Shown here one piece after another: positions 1-6,959 of a stretch of DNA of 11,080 nucleotides. A program made the translations under genes and the position numbers. The first letter of the stretch is position 1; each line of letters opens with the position of its first letter. Below the pieces are notes generated by a model. The model worked only from the letters and a program-made list of their open reading frames with translations, ran no database searches and was not told the DNA's origin. The stretch comes from Actinomycetota bacterium (lineage in GTDB: Bacteria; Actinomycetota; Coriobacteriia; Coriobacteriales; RUG844): NCBI GenBank assembly GCA_013335845.1, contig JAAXUU010000018.1, positions 1 to 11,080 of the forward strand. The letters run 5' to 3'.

Positions 1-1
1 C

Positions 2-892
2 AAATATGTCGCCAAGAACACCGTTCTGTGCACCGGAGATATCGGTGGCAATCGCGAGATGTGCGAAGCCTATGCTCCTATCTGCATACCTTACGGATTC
101 GATCGCTCACAGTACATGCCCGCCGGTGTCAACACGGGTGATGGTCACAAGATGGGAATGTGGGCCGGTGCCAAGCTCCAAGACCTGCCTCTTCCGACGA
201 TGATGCACCCTCAGGCATTCTGCTGGTTCCACGGTCCCTTCCTTTTCGTGAACGCAGAAGGCAAGCGTTTCATGAACGAGGATACCTGGGTTCAGGGCAA
301 GTCGCTTGCTATCAATAAGCAAACCGACGGTTATGCTTGGTCGGTATTCGATGCCAACTGGCCTACCGACCTTGTCAATGGTCTTCCTTTTGGTGGTGGC
401 ATGTTCTGGGATTCATTCCGTGCGTACGGTTCCGATATCTCCGAAGCCCCTGCTTATTTCGAGACCCAGATCCCCACGTATATCGAGAGCGGAATCGCTT
501 TCAGCGCCGATACCCTCGAGGAGCTCGCAACCAAGATCGGTGCCGACCCCTCCACGTTCCAAGGGACCATCGATCGCTACAACGAGGTATGTGCAGCAGG
601 CGAAGATACCGATTACTACAAGAAACCGGTATTCCTTGCCCCCGTCAAAACCGGTCCTTTCTATGCTCTCAAGGTCGGACCCGCCCTTCTCACCGTTACC
701 GGTGGTCTGAATATCAACAACGACTTCAACTGCACCAACGCAGAGGGCGCTCCCATCCAAGGTCTCTATGCCCTCGGTAACTGCATGGGTGACATCACCG
801 CAGTCGACTATCCGATCAACGTAGCGGGTAACGCCCACGGTCGTTGCATCACGTATGGCTACCTGTTAGGCAATGAACTCGCAAGCGCATAA
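2..892 (+). CDS. FAD-dependent reductase, FrdA/FccA superfamily, C-terminal 296 residues (5' truncated by window edge)
   Basis: The frame is open from base 2 to a TAA at 890-892, and the start lies outside the window. The protein aligns by eye over its full visible length with the C-terminal part of the reductase at 4498-6171, at roughly 60% identity. Shared blocks include TGDIGGN-like, GDGHKM, MMHPQ, EGKRFMNE, TWVQGK, YAWSVFD, GGGMFWDSFR, CAAGEDTD and DYPIN. These belong to the FAD-binding 2 / fumarate reductase flavoprotein family, which reduces C=C bonds of organic acceptors with electrons passed through FAD. The missing N-terminus would be expected to carry a Tat signal and the Rossmann FAD motif. 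The fumarate-binding Arg and His residues of FccA are not conserved: the TTRD region reads TWVQ and the C-terminal NRLGGN region reads INVAGN. The substrate is therefore unknown. A strong terminator follows immediately, so this ends its transcription unit. Confidence 0.93.
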   Translation, partial: KYVAKNTVLCTGDIGGNREMCEAYAPICIPYGFDRSQYMPAGVNTGDGHKMGMWAGAKLQDLPLPTMMHPQAFCWFHGPFLFVNAEGKRFMNEDTWVQGKSLAINKQTDGYAWSVFDANWPTDLVNGLPFGGGMFWDSFRAYGSDISEAPAYFETQIPTYIESGIAFSADTLEELATKIGADPSTFQGTIDRYNEVCAAGEDTDYYKKPVFLAPVKTGPFYALKVGPALLTVTGGLNINNDFNCTNAEGAPIQGLYALGNCMGDITAVDYPINVAGNAHGRCITYGYLLGNELASA

Positions 893-912
893 TCCTACAG
901 CCTCCTCCCTTA

Positions 913-950
913 GAAAAGCCCACCTGAATCCCCTTCCAGGTGGGCTTTTC
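913..950 (+). terminator. Rho-independent terminator of the upstream reductase gene
   Basis: A perfect 14-bp stem (GAAAAGCCCACCTG at 913-926 with its exact complement at 937-950) encloses a 10-nt loop. It ends in TTTTC and is followed by a T-rich stretch. It starts 20 bases after the stop codon at 892. The A-run on the left arm and T-run on the right make it potentially active in both directions, but no minus-strand gene ends here. Confidence 0.9.
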
Positions 951-1105
951 GCTTGCATTTTCATTTGCAATAACCCACTTCTGCCAGGGGAATTATCACC
1001 GTAGTGGCATTTCGCGAACATACTAATGGTGTTATCATCACTATGATTGCCGCATTCGAAGAATCGATATTCCATCACGTGAGCTTAAAGTGAAGGGGCA
1101 TCAGT

Positions 1106-1855
1106 ATGGAGTCACAACCGATTTATCAGTTTTATGCCGAACTTTGTGACTATAAACCCGTAATATGGCGTCGTTTTCAGATACTTGATGCCACAACCAT
1201 GGCGCGGCTCGGCTATATCGTCATGACTATGTTTGAAATGCAGGCCAACCATCAGTTTCGTTTCGATGTACCCATACTGAAGAATTTCCGTACATGTGTT
1301 GGTGAACATATCCATAATGATATAAACAGAAGAGTTGTTGATTTATTCGAAAAAAAGCCCGAGCTGGCCCGATTGCATATCGAGTTACCCGGCGAGGGCG
1401 GCTTTCCGGAGTTCAAAGGGCGCACCCTTGATGCTAAAGAGACCAAAGTAAACACTACCCTTACCCAAGAAACTGAATCCATGACGTTCTCTTACGACTA
1501 TGGCAACGGTTGGGAAGTTAGGATGGTTCTTGAGAGAATCTTTGAAGACGAGACGATAGCCGTCAGAGAATTGCCCCATGTTTTAGCGGGCGATGGTTAC
1601 GGAATCATCGAAGATTGTGGAGGGCCGGGCGGGCTTGAGAATATTTCCAAAGCTCTTAAGAAGAAAGGCAGCTCACAGTATCGGCGGTACTGCGATTTGC
1701 TCGGCGTCGAGGATTTGGATTTGTCCTCTTTCGACCTCGACGATATGAACTTCAGATTGAAAAAGGTGCCGAGGATTTATGCGAATGCTTACGAATACGG
1801 GCTGGAACCGACGGAGCAGTCCATGAAACTGCTGACGCGCAAATACAAACAGTAA
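1106..1855 (+). CDS. pRiA4b ORF-3-like domain protein (249 aa)
   Basis: The N-terminus, about residues 7-55, has the family signature IYQFY followed by KPVIWRRFQI, a short helix-rich stretch, and NHQFRF. Near residues 125-140 comes FSYDYGNGWEVRMVLE, which matches the family F-x-Y-D-x-G-D-G-W pattern with Asn in place of the usual Asp. Around residues 160-180 comes LAGDGYGIIEDCGGPGG, the usual conserved end motif. The C-terminal tail of about 70 residues is charged and not recognised. The family is found on plasmids, in transposon passenger positions and in chromosomes, and its biochemical role is unknown. The start is ATG 1106, with GAAGGGG at 1092-1098, 7 bases upstream. Codons ending in A or T are more frequent than in the neighbours, especially in the first 300 bases, which suggests separate acquisition. 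No transposase or inverted repeats flank it. Confidence 0.82.
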   Translation: MESQPIYQFYAELCDYKPVIWRRFQILDATTMARLGYIVMTMFEMQANHQFRFDVPILKNFRTCVGEHIHNDINRRVVDLFEKKPELARLHIELPGEGGFPEFKGRTLDAKETKVNTTLTQETESMTFSYDYGNGWEVRMVLERIFEDETIAVRELPHVLAGDGYGIIEDCGGPGGLENISKALKKKGSSQYRRYCDLLGVEDLDLSSFDLDDMNFRLKKVPRIYANAYEYGLEPTEQSMKLLTRKYKQ

Positions 1856-1971
1856 ACATAATACCTTTTGAAAGGCGCGGCTCACCGATTATCGGCACGA
1901 GCTCAGTAGTAAACTAAAGTCCCAACCTGTTACTAGGCATCGACCGGACCGATTCCCAACATGGAAGTTCA

Positions 1972-2005
1972 TGGTACACTTGCATGCATAGCTGCAAGTG
2001 TACCA
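1972..2005. promoter_or_regulatory. 13-bp perfect inverted repeat, candidate operator or leader hairpin
   Basis: TGGTACACTTGCA at 1972-1984 and its exact reverse complement at 1993-2005 are separated by 8 bases. The right arm ends 4 bases before the AAAGGAA ribosome binding site of the CDGSH gene. As DNA it fits a binding site for a dimeric regulator. As RNA it would form a stable hairpin next to the ribosome binding site. No U-run follows, so it is not a classical terminator. No regulator gene adjoins it, and the acting factor is unknown. Confidence 0.6.
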
Positions 2006-2020
2006 ATGAAAGGAACGTCC

Positions 2021-2698
2021 ATGTCGGAACCTAAAATCAAGATAGTCAAAAATGGCCCCTATCTCGTATCGGGAAATGTACCGATATCGGAAAAGAAAAT
2101 CACCTCCAAAGGGAAAGAATATACACTGGAGGACGGACGCGAGCTGCCCCAGAGCGAAACCTATGCTCTCTGCCGATGCGGGCACTCCAAGAATCCCCCG
2201 TTCTGCGATGGGTCGCATGTGCAGGCCGGTTTCGACGGAACCGAGACCGCATCCTGGGTCGATTATTTGGATAGAATCGAGAAGACGGTTGTAGGGCCGG
2301 ACCTCGACTTGCTGGATGACGGCAGATGCGCATTCGCCCGTTTCTGCCACAGGAACGAGGGTAAGGCATGGGATCTCATCAAGAGCTCCGATGATCCCCA
2401 TTTGCGAGAAGAAGCGATTGCCGCGGCATACGAGTGCCCTGCCGGGAGATTGACCGCGCGAGATAAGATGGGGAACCTTCTCGACGAAGCATATGAACCC
2501 TCGATCGAGATCCTCCAGGATCCCGAGAAGGGCGTGAGCGGCCCCATTTCCGTCAAAGGGAAGATTCCCTTGGAGTCAGCGGACGGGTTCACTTACGAGC
2601 TTAGAAACCGTATGACATTATGTCGTTGTGGATACTCTGAAAACAAACCGTTCTGTGATGCATGTCACGTCGGCGCGGAATTCAGGGACAGCGAGTAA
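2021..2698 (+). CDS. CDGSH-type iron-sulfur protein with two CDGSH-like motifs and a central divergent 4Fe-4S domain (225 aa)
   Basis: Residues 51-66 read CRCGHSKNPPFCDGSH, a full CDGSH signature (C-x-C-x8-C-D-G-S-H). Its three Cys and one His would bind a 2Fe-2S cluster. Residues 201-216 read CRCGYSENKPFCDACH, a second copy in which GS is replaced by AC. Between them, residues about 99-145 contain Cys103-x5-Cys109 and Cys139-Pro, resembling the divergent mono-cluster ferredoxin domain (Fer4_19 type) found with CDGSH domains. The protein is probably cytoplasmic, as no signal or membrane segment is seen. Its role is likely electron transfer or iron-sulfur/redox handling, with partner unknown. 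ATG 2021 is preferred because AAAGGAA (2009-2015) lies 5 bases upstream. Earlier in-frame ATGs at 1961 and 2006 would place the palindrome inside or at the edge of the coding region. It converges with the LuxR gene, with a 74-base gap. Confidence 0.88.
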   Translation: MSEPKIKIVKNGPYLVSGNVPISEKKITSKGKEYTLEDGRELPQSETYALCRCGHSKNPPFCDGSHVQAGFDGTETASWVDYLDRIEKTVVGPDLDLLDDGRCAFARFCHRNEGKAWDLIKSSDDPHLREEAIAAAYECPAGRLTARDKMGNLLDEAYEPSIEILQDPEKGVSGPISVKGKIPLESADGFTYELRNRMTLCRCGYSENKPFCDACHVGAEFRDSE

Positions 2699-2759
2699 TC
2701 TGCGCTAGTCAGCACTGAACCATATTGACCGTCTCGGCACGACATGAATCGATCATAAC

Positions 2760-2787
2760 GACCCCGGTTGCCCTAGCGATCGGGGTC
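2760..2787 (-). terminator. Possible hairpin terminator overlapping the end of the LuxR-type gene
   Basis: GACCCCG at 2760-2766 pairs with CGGGGTC at 2781-2787 around a 14-base loop that contains the minus-strand stop codon (2773-2775). The stem is GC-rich, but neither strand has a clear T-run after it. It lies between two convergent genes and could stop transcription from either side. This is weak evidence. Confidence 0.35.
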
Positions 2788-4215
2788 GATCATATCGAGA
2801 AGCTCTTTCTTGCTATGGATACCCAGTTTGCGGTAGATATTCTTCATATGACCGCGCACGGTATTCTGTGAGATGAACAGGCGCTCACTGATGGATACGA
2901 CACTGTGACCGCGAACCAGCAATTCGAGCAACTCTCCCTCCCGCGTAGATAGACCGTGTGTGTCTGCAAGCTCATGCGCCCGTTGTTCGAAAGACTCGAA
3001 GGCGCTCTCCTGCCCAGTGGAGACGGTGGCCACCGTCTCAGTCATCTCGTCATCGAATGTCTCGTTCTTCCTACGGAATATGAAGAATAACGCCAAAGAC
3101 AAAAGGTAGATAGCTCCCAAGGCAACGCCGGTGAAACGCGCGAAATCGGATATCGTCTCAGATGAGAAAAGTCCTCCGACGAAATACCCCGATGCCATAG
3201 CGGCCAAAACAGCCCCCATAGAGATGCCGTATATGACGATGGGAGATAACCTTTCTTGATGCGCCGCTTCGGCGATAACCATAATGAGCGAAAGGTTGAC
3301 GATCTCGAAGCCGAACATCACGAACGCGAGCAATACATTGCCATAGGCGCCGCCCAAAAACGGCAACAGCAGAAACGCTCCGGTTACCACGGGGAATAAC
3401 ATCTGATAGATGCGCAGCAAGTGCAAGGTCTTCCCCGAGAAAAGTGCGAAAGCCGCCAGTATCGCAGCGGCACACGCGAATCCGAACAGTGTAAATGAGA
3501 CCGTCATGGTCGTCGTAGTAATGCGTGAGAGCATCTGCCATACGAACGCGAAGGTCACGACGCAGAATGTCGGACGCCAGAGTTTGAGGACAACCTGGTG
3601 GTACGCAACCGCATCCACCGAGAACCGATAGACCTCAGTAGTATTCAGGCTCCTCTTCAGACACCATGTGGCAATGCCGGGTAAAACGATTCCGGCAAGC
3701 ACCAACGCCGCCTCTACAGGTAGTACGAGTGCGATGACGTAAAGCACCACGGAGATCGTCGCGGTCAAGGGGATATAGAGACTCGCCCGCTCCGGTCCGA
3801 CAGCTGCGAAAAACGTTTGCCAAAGCAGGAAGAAAAGCGCGTTCGCAACACCCAGCAACAATGCTGCGACCAATGCGAGCGCAAGGGAATGAGCGGGAAC
3901 GTACAAGCCGAGAAAGGCGCAGATGGTTCCGACGCCCAAGGTGACGCCCGCGACCGGGATACACCACGAAGGTAATACCGACAACCTGTTGCGATAGATG
4001 AAGGCGATTGCCAACGGAATGGCGGCTACGAGGATCTTCTCGACGCTATTGAACCAGTTATATGCGTTGGCGTCCGGTATGCAATAGCTTGAAGCCCAGA
4101 GAGCGATGAATGTCACCGCCCAAAAGAAACTGAAGCCAAGATACTCGAATCGTATCTTGCGCAAAGTTTCGAAAGGATTCGCTTCCGGATTTTCTCGAGT
4201 ACCACGTTCTGTCAT
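2773..4215 (-). CDS. Membrane-spanning LuxR-family transcriptional regulator (480 aa)
   Basis: The first ~380 residues form about 12 hydrophobic segments (roughly 25-45, 57-74, 83-104, 108-133, 146-183 as two, 213-235, 240-260, 270-285, 293-317, 325-345, 360-378), giving an MFS-like bundle. A charged linker of about 40 residues follows. Residues 422-480 form a LuxR-type helix-turn-helix: LSTREGELLELLVRGHS, then SISERLFISQNTVRGHMKNI and YRKLGIHSKKEL. This architecture is typical of Eggerthellaceae, where the membrane half is thought to sense a ligand and the tail binds DNA. The ATG at 4215 is preferred, with GAGGG 10 bases upstream. An in-frame TTG at 4263 would add 16 residues of non-family sequence. 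The gene is divergent from the reductase at 4498, which is its likely target. The ligand is unknown. Confidence 0.9.
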   Translation of the reverse strand: MTERGTRENPEANPFETLRKIRFEYLGFSFFWAVTFIALWASSYCIPDANAYNWFNSVEKILVAAIPLAIAFIYRNRLSVLPSWCIPVAGVTLGVGTICAFLGLYVPAHSLALALVAALLLGVANALFFLLWQTFFAAVGPERASLYIPLTATISVVLYVIALVLPVEAALVLAGIVLPGIATWCLKRSLNTTEVYRFSVDAVAYHQVVLKLWRPTFCVVTFAFVWQMLSRITTTTMTVSFTLFGFACAAAILAAFALFSGKTLHLLRIYQMLFPVVTGAFLLLPFLGGAYGNVLLAFVMFGFEIVNLSLIMVIAEAAHQERLSPIVIYGISMGAVLAAMASGYFVGGLFSSETISDFARFTGVALGAIYLLSLALFFIFRRKNETFDDEMTETVATVSTGQESAFESFEQRAHELADTHGLSTREGELLELLVRGHSVVSISERLFISQNTVRGHMKNIYRKLGIHSKKELLDMIDPDR

Positions 4216-4497
4216 CAACCTATTACCCTCATAGTCCCCAACTCTGCCTCGGTGGCTCCCCAAGTCTCAGAGGTTCTATTCACTGTGTTCCATTTTACTC
4301 GATTCCCTACTACAAAAATCCGTGATGACTATAAATGACACGGAATATGTGGTGAGCCTGTGAAGCGAAGTAACTATAGTGTGGCGACAGGGAGACGCGA
4401 AAACGGCCGAAAGCGCTCTCTTGTTTACCGGGGTGCTTGCATAAAGCACGCGCAGTTCCGTACTGAGATTCGAAACTGCGTATCGAGAGGAGTTTGA
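4216..4497. promoter_or_regulatory. Divergent control region between membrane LuxR regulator and reductase
   Basis: These 282 bases hold no gene and must carry promoters for both directions. TCCGTG at 4319-4324 with CACGGA at 4339-4344 forms a 6-bp dyad around an AT-rich centre containing TATAAAT, a candidate operator. TATAGT at 4373-4378 could be a plus-strand -10 box, but no good -35 is seen. On the minus strand TAAAAT near 4292-4297 could be a -10 box. A near-perfect hairpin at 4451-4480 sits before the reductase ribosome binding site. Promoter positions are guesses. Confidence 0.4.
4451..4480 (+). promoter_or_regulatory. Leader hairpin just upstream of the reductase ribosome binding site
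   Basis: CGCAGTTCCG at 4451-4460 pairs with CGAAACTGCG at 4471-4480, nine of ten pairs, around a 10-base loop. It ends 5 bases before the AGAGGAG ribosome binding site (4486-4492). It could be an RNA leader structure or a DNA operator. The reductase at 9866 also has a hairpin upstream of its ribosome binding site, but with a different sequence. Confidence 0.45.
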
Positions 4498-6171
4498 ATG
4501 TTCGAAGAAACAAATGTACGAAAGGGTCTTTCTCGAAGAGACCTTCTGAAAGGTGCCACATTAAGCGCCGCAGGCGTCGCCGCCATGGGGATGTTGAGCG
4601 GTTGTGGAGCCAACGGTTCGAGCGCATCAAGCGATGCTCCTGCTGCCGAGACGAACTTGCACTCATGGGAGATCGCCCCTGAGCCCATCGCCGACGCTGA
4701 CATCGCCAGCACCGTCGAAACCGAAGTTCTTGTCATCGGTGGAGGATACTCGGGAACTTGTACCGCCGCATCTGCCGCAGAGCAGGGACTGAAAGTCATC
4801 TTGGTTGAAAAGGACGACGTACTCAACGGACACGGCGTCGGAGGAACCGGTGCCTTGGGTTCTCGTATGCTCGATCAGTACACCGATTACCACATCGATA
4901 AGCCCATCAACGCCGAGCGTTGGATCAAAACCTGCGGAGGCCGCTGCCGCGAGTCCTTGGTCGCCAGGTACTTCTCGGAGTCAGAACGCTGTATGAACTG
5001 GCTCCTCGACATCTCCGACGCAGACGGTGCTCAGTGTCTGATCACGGCGAATGCATCGAACAGCGAAGTCCACAAAGAAGAACATTCCTATCACATGATC
5101 GTCGGCGGAGCCATTGGTGAAACCAGCACGATGGCCAACGCATGCGAATACCGTTTCGAGGCATATGCGAAGAGCTTCGGCGCTGAGTTCGTCTACAAGT
5201 CACCTGTTGTGCAGCTCGTCCAAGATGAAAGCGGTCGCGTGATCGGAGCCATCTGTGAGACCGAGGGTGGCTATGTGAAGTACCTCGCCGACAAGGGTGT
5301 CGTTCTCGCTACGGGAGACATCAGCTACAACGACGAGATGCTCGAGTATTTCGCCCCTATCGGCACAAAGGTCATGACGCGTTTGTGCGGCGACACCGGC
5401 AACGTCGGCGATGGCCACAAGATGGCACTTTGGGCCGGCGGCGCATTCCAGGATGGTCCCTGGCCGACGATGATGCACCCACAGGCGGGGGCATTCTTCC
5501 ACGGCCCCTTCATGTTCGTCAGCCCCGAGGGTAAGCGTTTCATGAACGAGGGCACCTGGGTGCAAGGCAAGTGCGTTGGTATCATGACTCAGGCGAAATC
5601 CGACTTCGCATGGTCGGTTTTCGATAAGAACTGGCAGACCGACCTCATCAACGGTCTCCCCTACGGCGGAGGTATGTTCTGGGATAGCTTCCGTATGTTC
5701 GGAACCGATTTCCAGGATGCCGTCGATTACTTCACGGGTGTCGTCACCGAAGGTATCGCCGACGGAAGCGGTAACTACCTCGTCGCAGACACGCTCGAGG
5801 AGCTTGCTGCCGCGATGGGAATCCCAACTGAGGAATTCCTCGCTCAGACCGAACGCTACAATACGATGTGCGCAGCAGGGGAAGACACCGATTTCTACAA
5901 GGAACAGGTCTTCCTGACACCCGTGAAAGAAGGCCCCTTCTACGCATGCAAGATCGGAACCGGCCTCTTGGCTGTTGTCGGCGGCGTGCATATCTCCGAT
6001 AACAACGAGGTATTGTCAGCCGATGACACCGTTGTCGAAGGTCTCTACGCGGTTGGAAACGTATCCGGCGATATGTACGCATACGACTACCCGATCAACA
6101 TCCAAGGTAACTCACATGGACGTTGCTTGGTCGGCGGCAAGCTACTCGGAGAGTACCTGGCCACTGTGTAG
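4498..6171 (+). CDS. Tat-exported FAD-dependent lipoprotein reductase, FrdA/FccA superfamily (557 aa)
   Basis: Residues 12-19 are the twin-arginine motif SRRDLLKG. A hydrophobic stretch and lipobox LSGC with Cys36 follow, predicting a folded, exported, lipid-anchored protein. A Ser/Ala-rich linker leads to the Rossmann FAD motif at 77-105 (VLVIGGGYSG, with Glu104 for the ribose). GDGHKM is at 304-309, MMHPQ around His327, and EGKRFMNEGTWVQGK at 344-358. The C-terminus carries DYPIN (530-534) and GNSHGRC (537-543). Compared by eye with Shewanella FccA, His365 is kept as His327. The TEAVRG loop with Glu378 and Arg381 is missing, Arg402 is replaced in TWVQ, and His504 and Arg544 are lost. Fumarate is thus unlikely, and an unknown organic acceptor is more probable. 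No FMN-binding or haem domain is present. AGAGGAG at 4486-4492 fixes ATG 4498. The divergent LuxR gene is its likely regulator. It is monocistronic. Confidence 0.94.
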   Translation: MFEETNVRKGLSRRDLLKGATLSAAGVAAMGMLSGCGANGSSASSDAPAAETNLHSWEIAPEPIADADIASTVETEVLVIGGGYSGTCTAASAAEQGLKVILVEKDDVLNGHGVGGTGALGSRMLDQYTDYHIDKPINAERWIKTCGGRCRESLVARYFSESERCMNWLLDISDADGAQCLITANASNSEVHKEEHSYHMIVGGAIGETSTMANACEYRFEAYAKSFGAEFVYKSPVVQLVQDESGRVIGAICETEGGYVKYLADKGVVLATGDISYNDEMLEYFAPIGTKVMTRLCGDTGNVGDGHKMALWAGGAFQDGPWPTMMHPQAGAFFHGPFMFVSPEGKRFMNEGTWVQGKCVGIMTQAKSDFAWSVFDKNWQTDLINGLPYGGGMFWDSFRMFGTDFQDAVDYFTGVVTEGIADGSGNYLVADTLEELAAAMGIPTEEFLAQTERYNTMCAAGEDTDFYKEQVFLTPVKEGPFYACKIGTGLLAVVGGVHISDNNEVLSADDTVVEGLYAVGNVSGDMYAYDYPINIQGNSHGRCLVGGKLLGEYLATV

Positions 6172-6205
6172 TCAAGAACCGTACTCATCGCATCATCCTG
6201 TTAAG

Positions 6206-6244
6206 AAATCGGACCCGGGAATATGTTTCCGGGTCCGATCTTTG
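6206..6244 (+). terminator. Rho-independent terminator of the reductase gene
   Basis: A stem of about 14 pairs (6208-6221 with 6226-6239), including one G-T pair, has the core CGGACCCGG/CCGGGTCCG. The loop is 4 bases, and CTTT follows. It lies 37 bases after the stop at 6171. An A-run precedes the left arm, so it may also serve the convergent coiled-coil gene ending at 6297. Confidence 0.85.
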
Positions 6245-6296
6245 CGGCTCGCTTCAATTTGGTGTAGCTTCTTAGGCTAAACGTAATGTCCTCGCT

Positions 6297-6806
6297 TTAC
6301 TCCTGCGCATTGTCGAGGTTATCCTGCAGTTTTTCGCAACGTTCGAGCGTCGTCCGGTAGTCCTCTTGGAACCGGTCGATCCCCTGAGTGAGACGCGTGA
6401 ATTCCTCGTCCCCGAGAAGAGCGCTCCGGGATTCCTCCTCACTTGCAAAAGTTCCGCTCGAAAGCAGATCGCGAAACTCGTTCTCAAGACGTTGTAACGG
6501 CCCTTTTCTGTAGCCGATCAGTTCGGCCGAGAGGAACATCTTGCGCATCGCCCGTGCGACGCCTTCCTCGTCTTCGTTCTTCTCGGCAGTCTTGACTGCG
6601 TTTTGCGCTGCATCATAATCCGCCTGGAAGCCATCGATCTCTCGTCGAGCGTGTGTGATTCTTTTGCCGAGACCCTCCAATAGTCGCGCTTGCTGAGCAC
6701 GCATCAGTTCCTTATTCTTCTCTTCCATCGCGGGCAGAGCATCTAGCAAGCCCTGAAGATGCTCGCATGCCGAATCTAGTTCCTGTTCGATTTGCGTCAT
6801 ATCCAT
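6297..6806 (-). CDS. Hypothetical coiled-coil protein (169 aa)
   Basis: I do not recognise this family. The sequence is highly charged, with almost no predicted beta structure and no signal or membrane segment. Long heptad-like stretches run through about residues 4-85 (IEQELDSACEHLQGLLDAL and onward) and 135-168 (LTQGIDRFQEDYRTTLERC). They are joined by a more variable middle containing RKMFLSAELIGYRKGPLQ. It is probably a cytoplasmic helical bundle or dimeric coiled coil. ATG 6806 is supported by GAGGGGA 8 bases upstream, and a possible -10 box TATGAT lies further upstream on the minus strand. It lies 153 bases downstream of the zinc peptidase gene on the same strand, so it could be co-transcribed or have its own promoter. 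Confidence 0.75.
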   Translation of the reverse strand: MDMTQIEQELDSACEHLQGLLDALPAMEEKNKELMRAQQARLLEGLGKRITHARREIDGFQADYDAAQNAVKTAEKNEDEEGVARAMRKMFLSAELIGYRKGPLQRLENEFRDLLSSGTFASEEESRSALLGDEEFTRLTQGIDRFQEDYRTTLERCEKLQDNLDNAQE

Positions 6807-6959
6807 GTAATCGGTCCCCTCGAATCGTGATCTCCTATAGTAATATCATAGGGCGGGTTATTTTGCAGGACATATTCCATGTGGTCTTGCAATTACATGC
6901 CCAAAGCAATAGAGAAGTGATTGCAGGACGCCATTATATTCGGATGTCGGCAGCTGCGG

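Noticed and set aside
413-838. Minus-strand open frame of 141 codons opposite the truncated reductase
   Set aside because: Antisense shadow. The plus strand aligns throughout with its paralogue.
866-1078. Minus-strand frame of 70 codons in the gap after the first reductase
   Set aside because: It reads through the strong terminator at 913-950 and has no family signal. The gap is better explained as terminator plus promoter region.
1886-1896. Small CCGA/TCGG hairpin after the pRiA4b-like gene as a terminator
   Set aside because: The stem has only four pairs and no T-run.
1961-2020. Upstream ATG 1961 as start of the CDGSH protein
   Set aside because: The added residues are not family-like, the palindrome would fall inside the coding region, and ATG 2021 has a much better ribosome binding site.
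1889-2401. Minus-strand open frame of 170 codons running from the CDGSH gene into the upstream gap
   Set aside because: It overlaps the CDGSH motif region on the opposite strand and shows no domain of its own.
5200-5991. Minus-strand open frame of 263 codons opposite the complete reductase
   Set aside because: Antisense shadow of a clearly coding frame, with no recognisable domain.
6863-6929. Repeated TTGCAGGAC at 6863-6871 and 6921-6929 between the minus-strand genes
   Set aside because: Only 9 bases, two copies, with no further symmetry. This may be chance.
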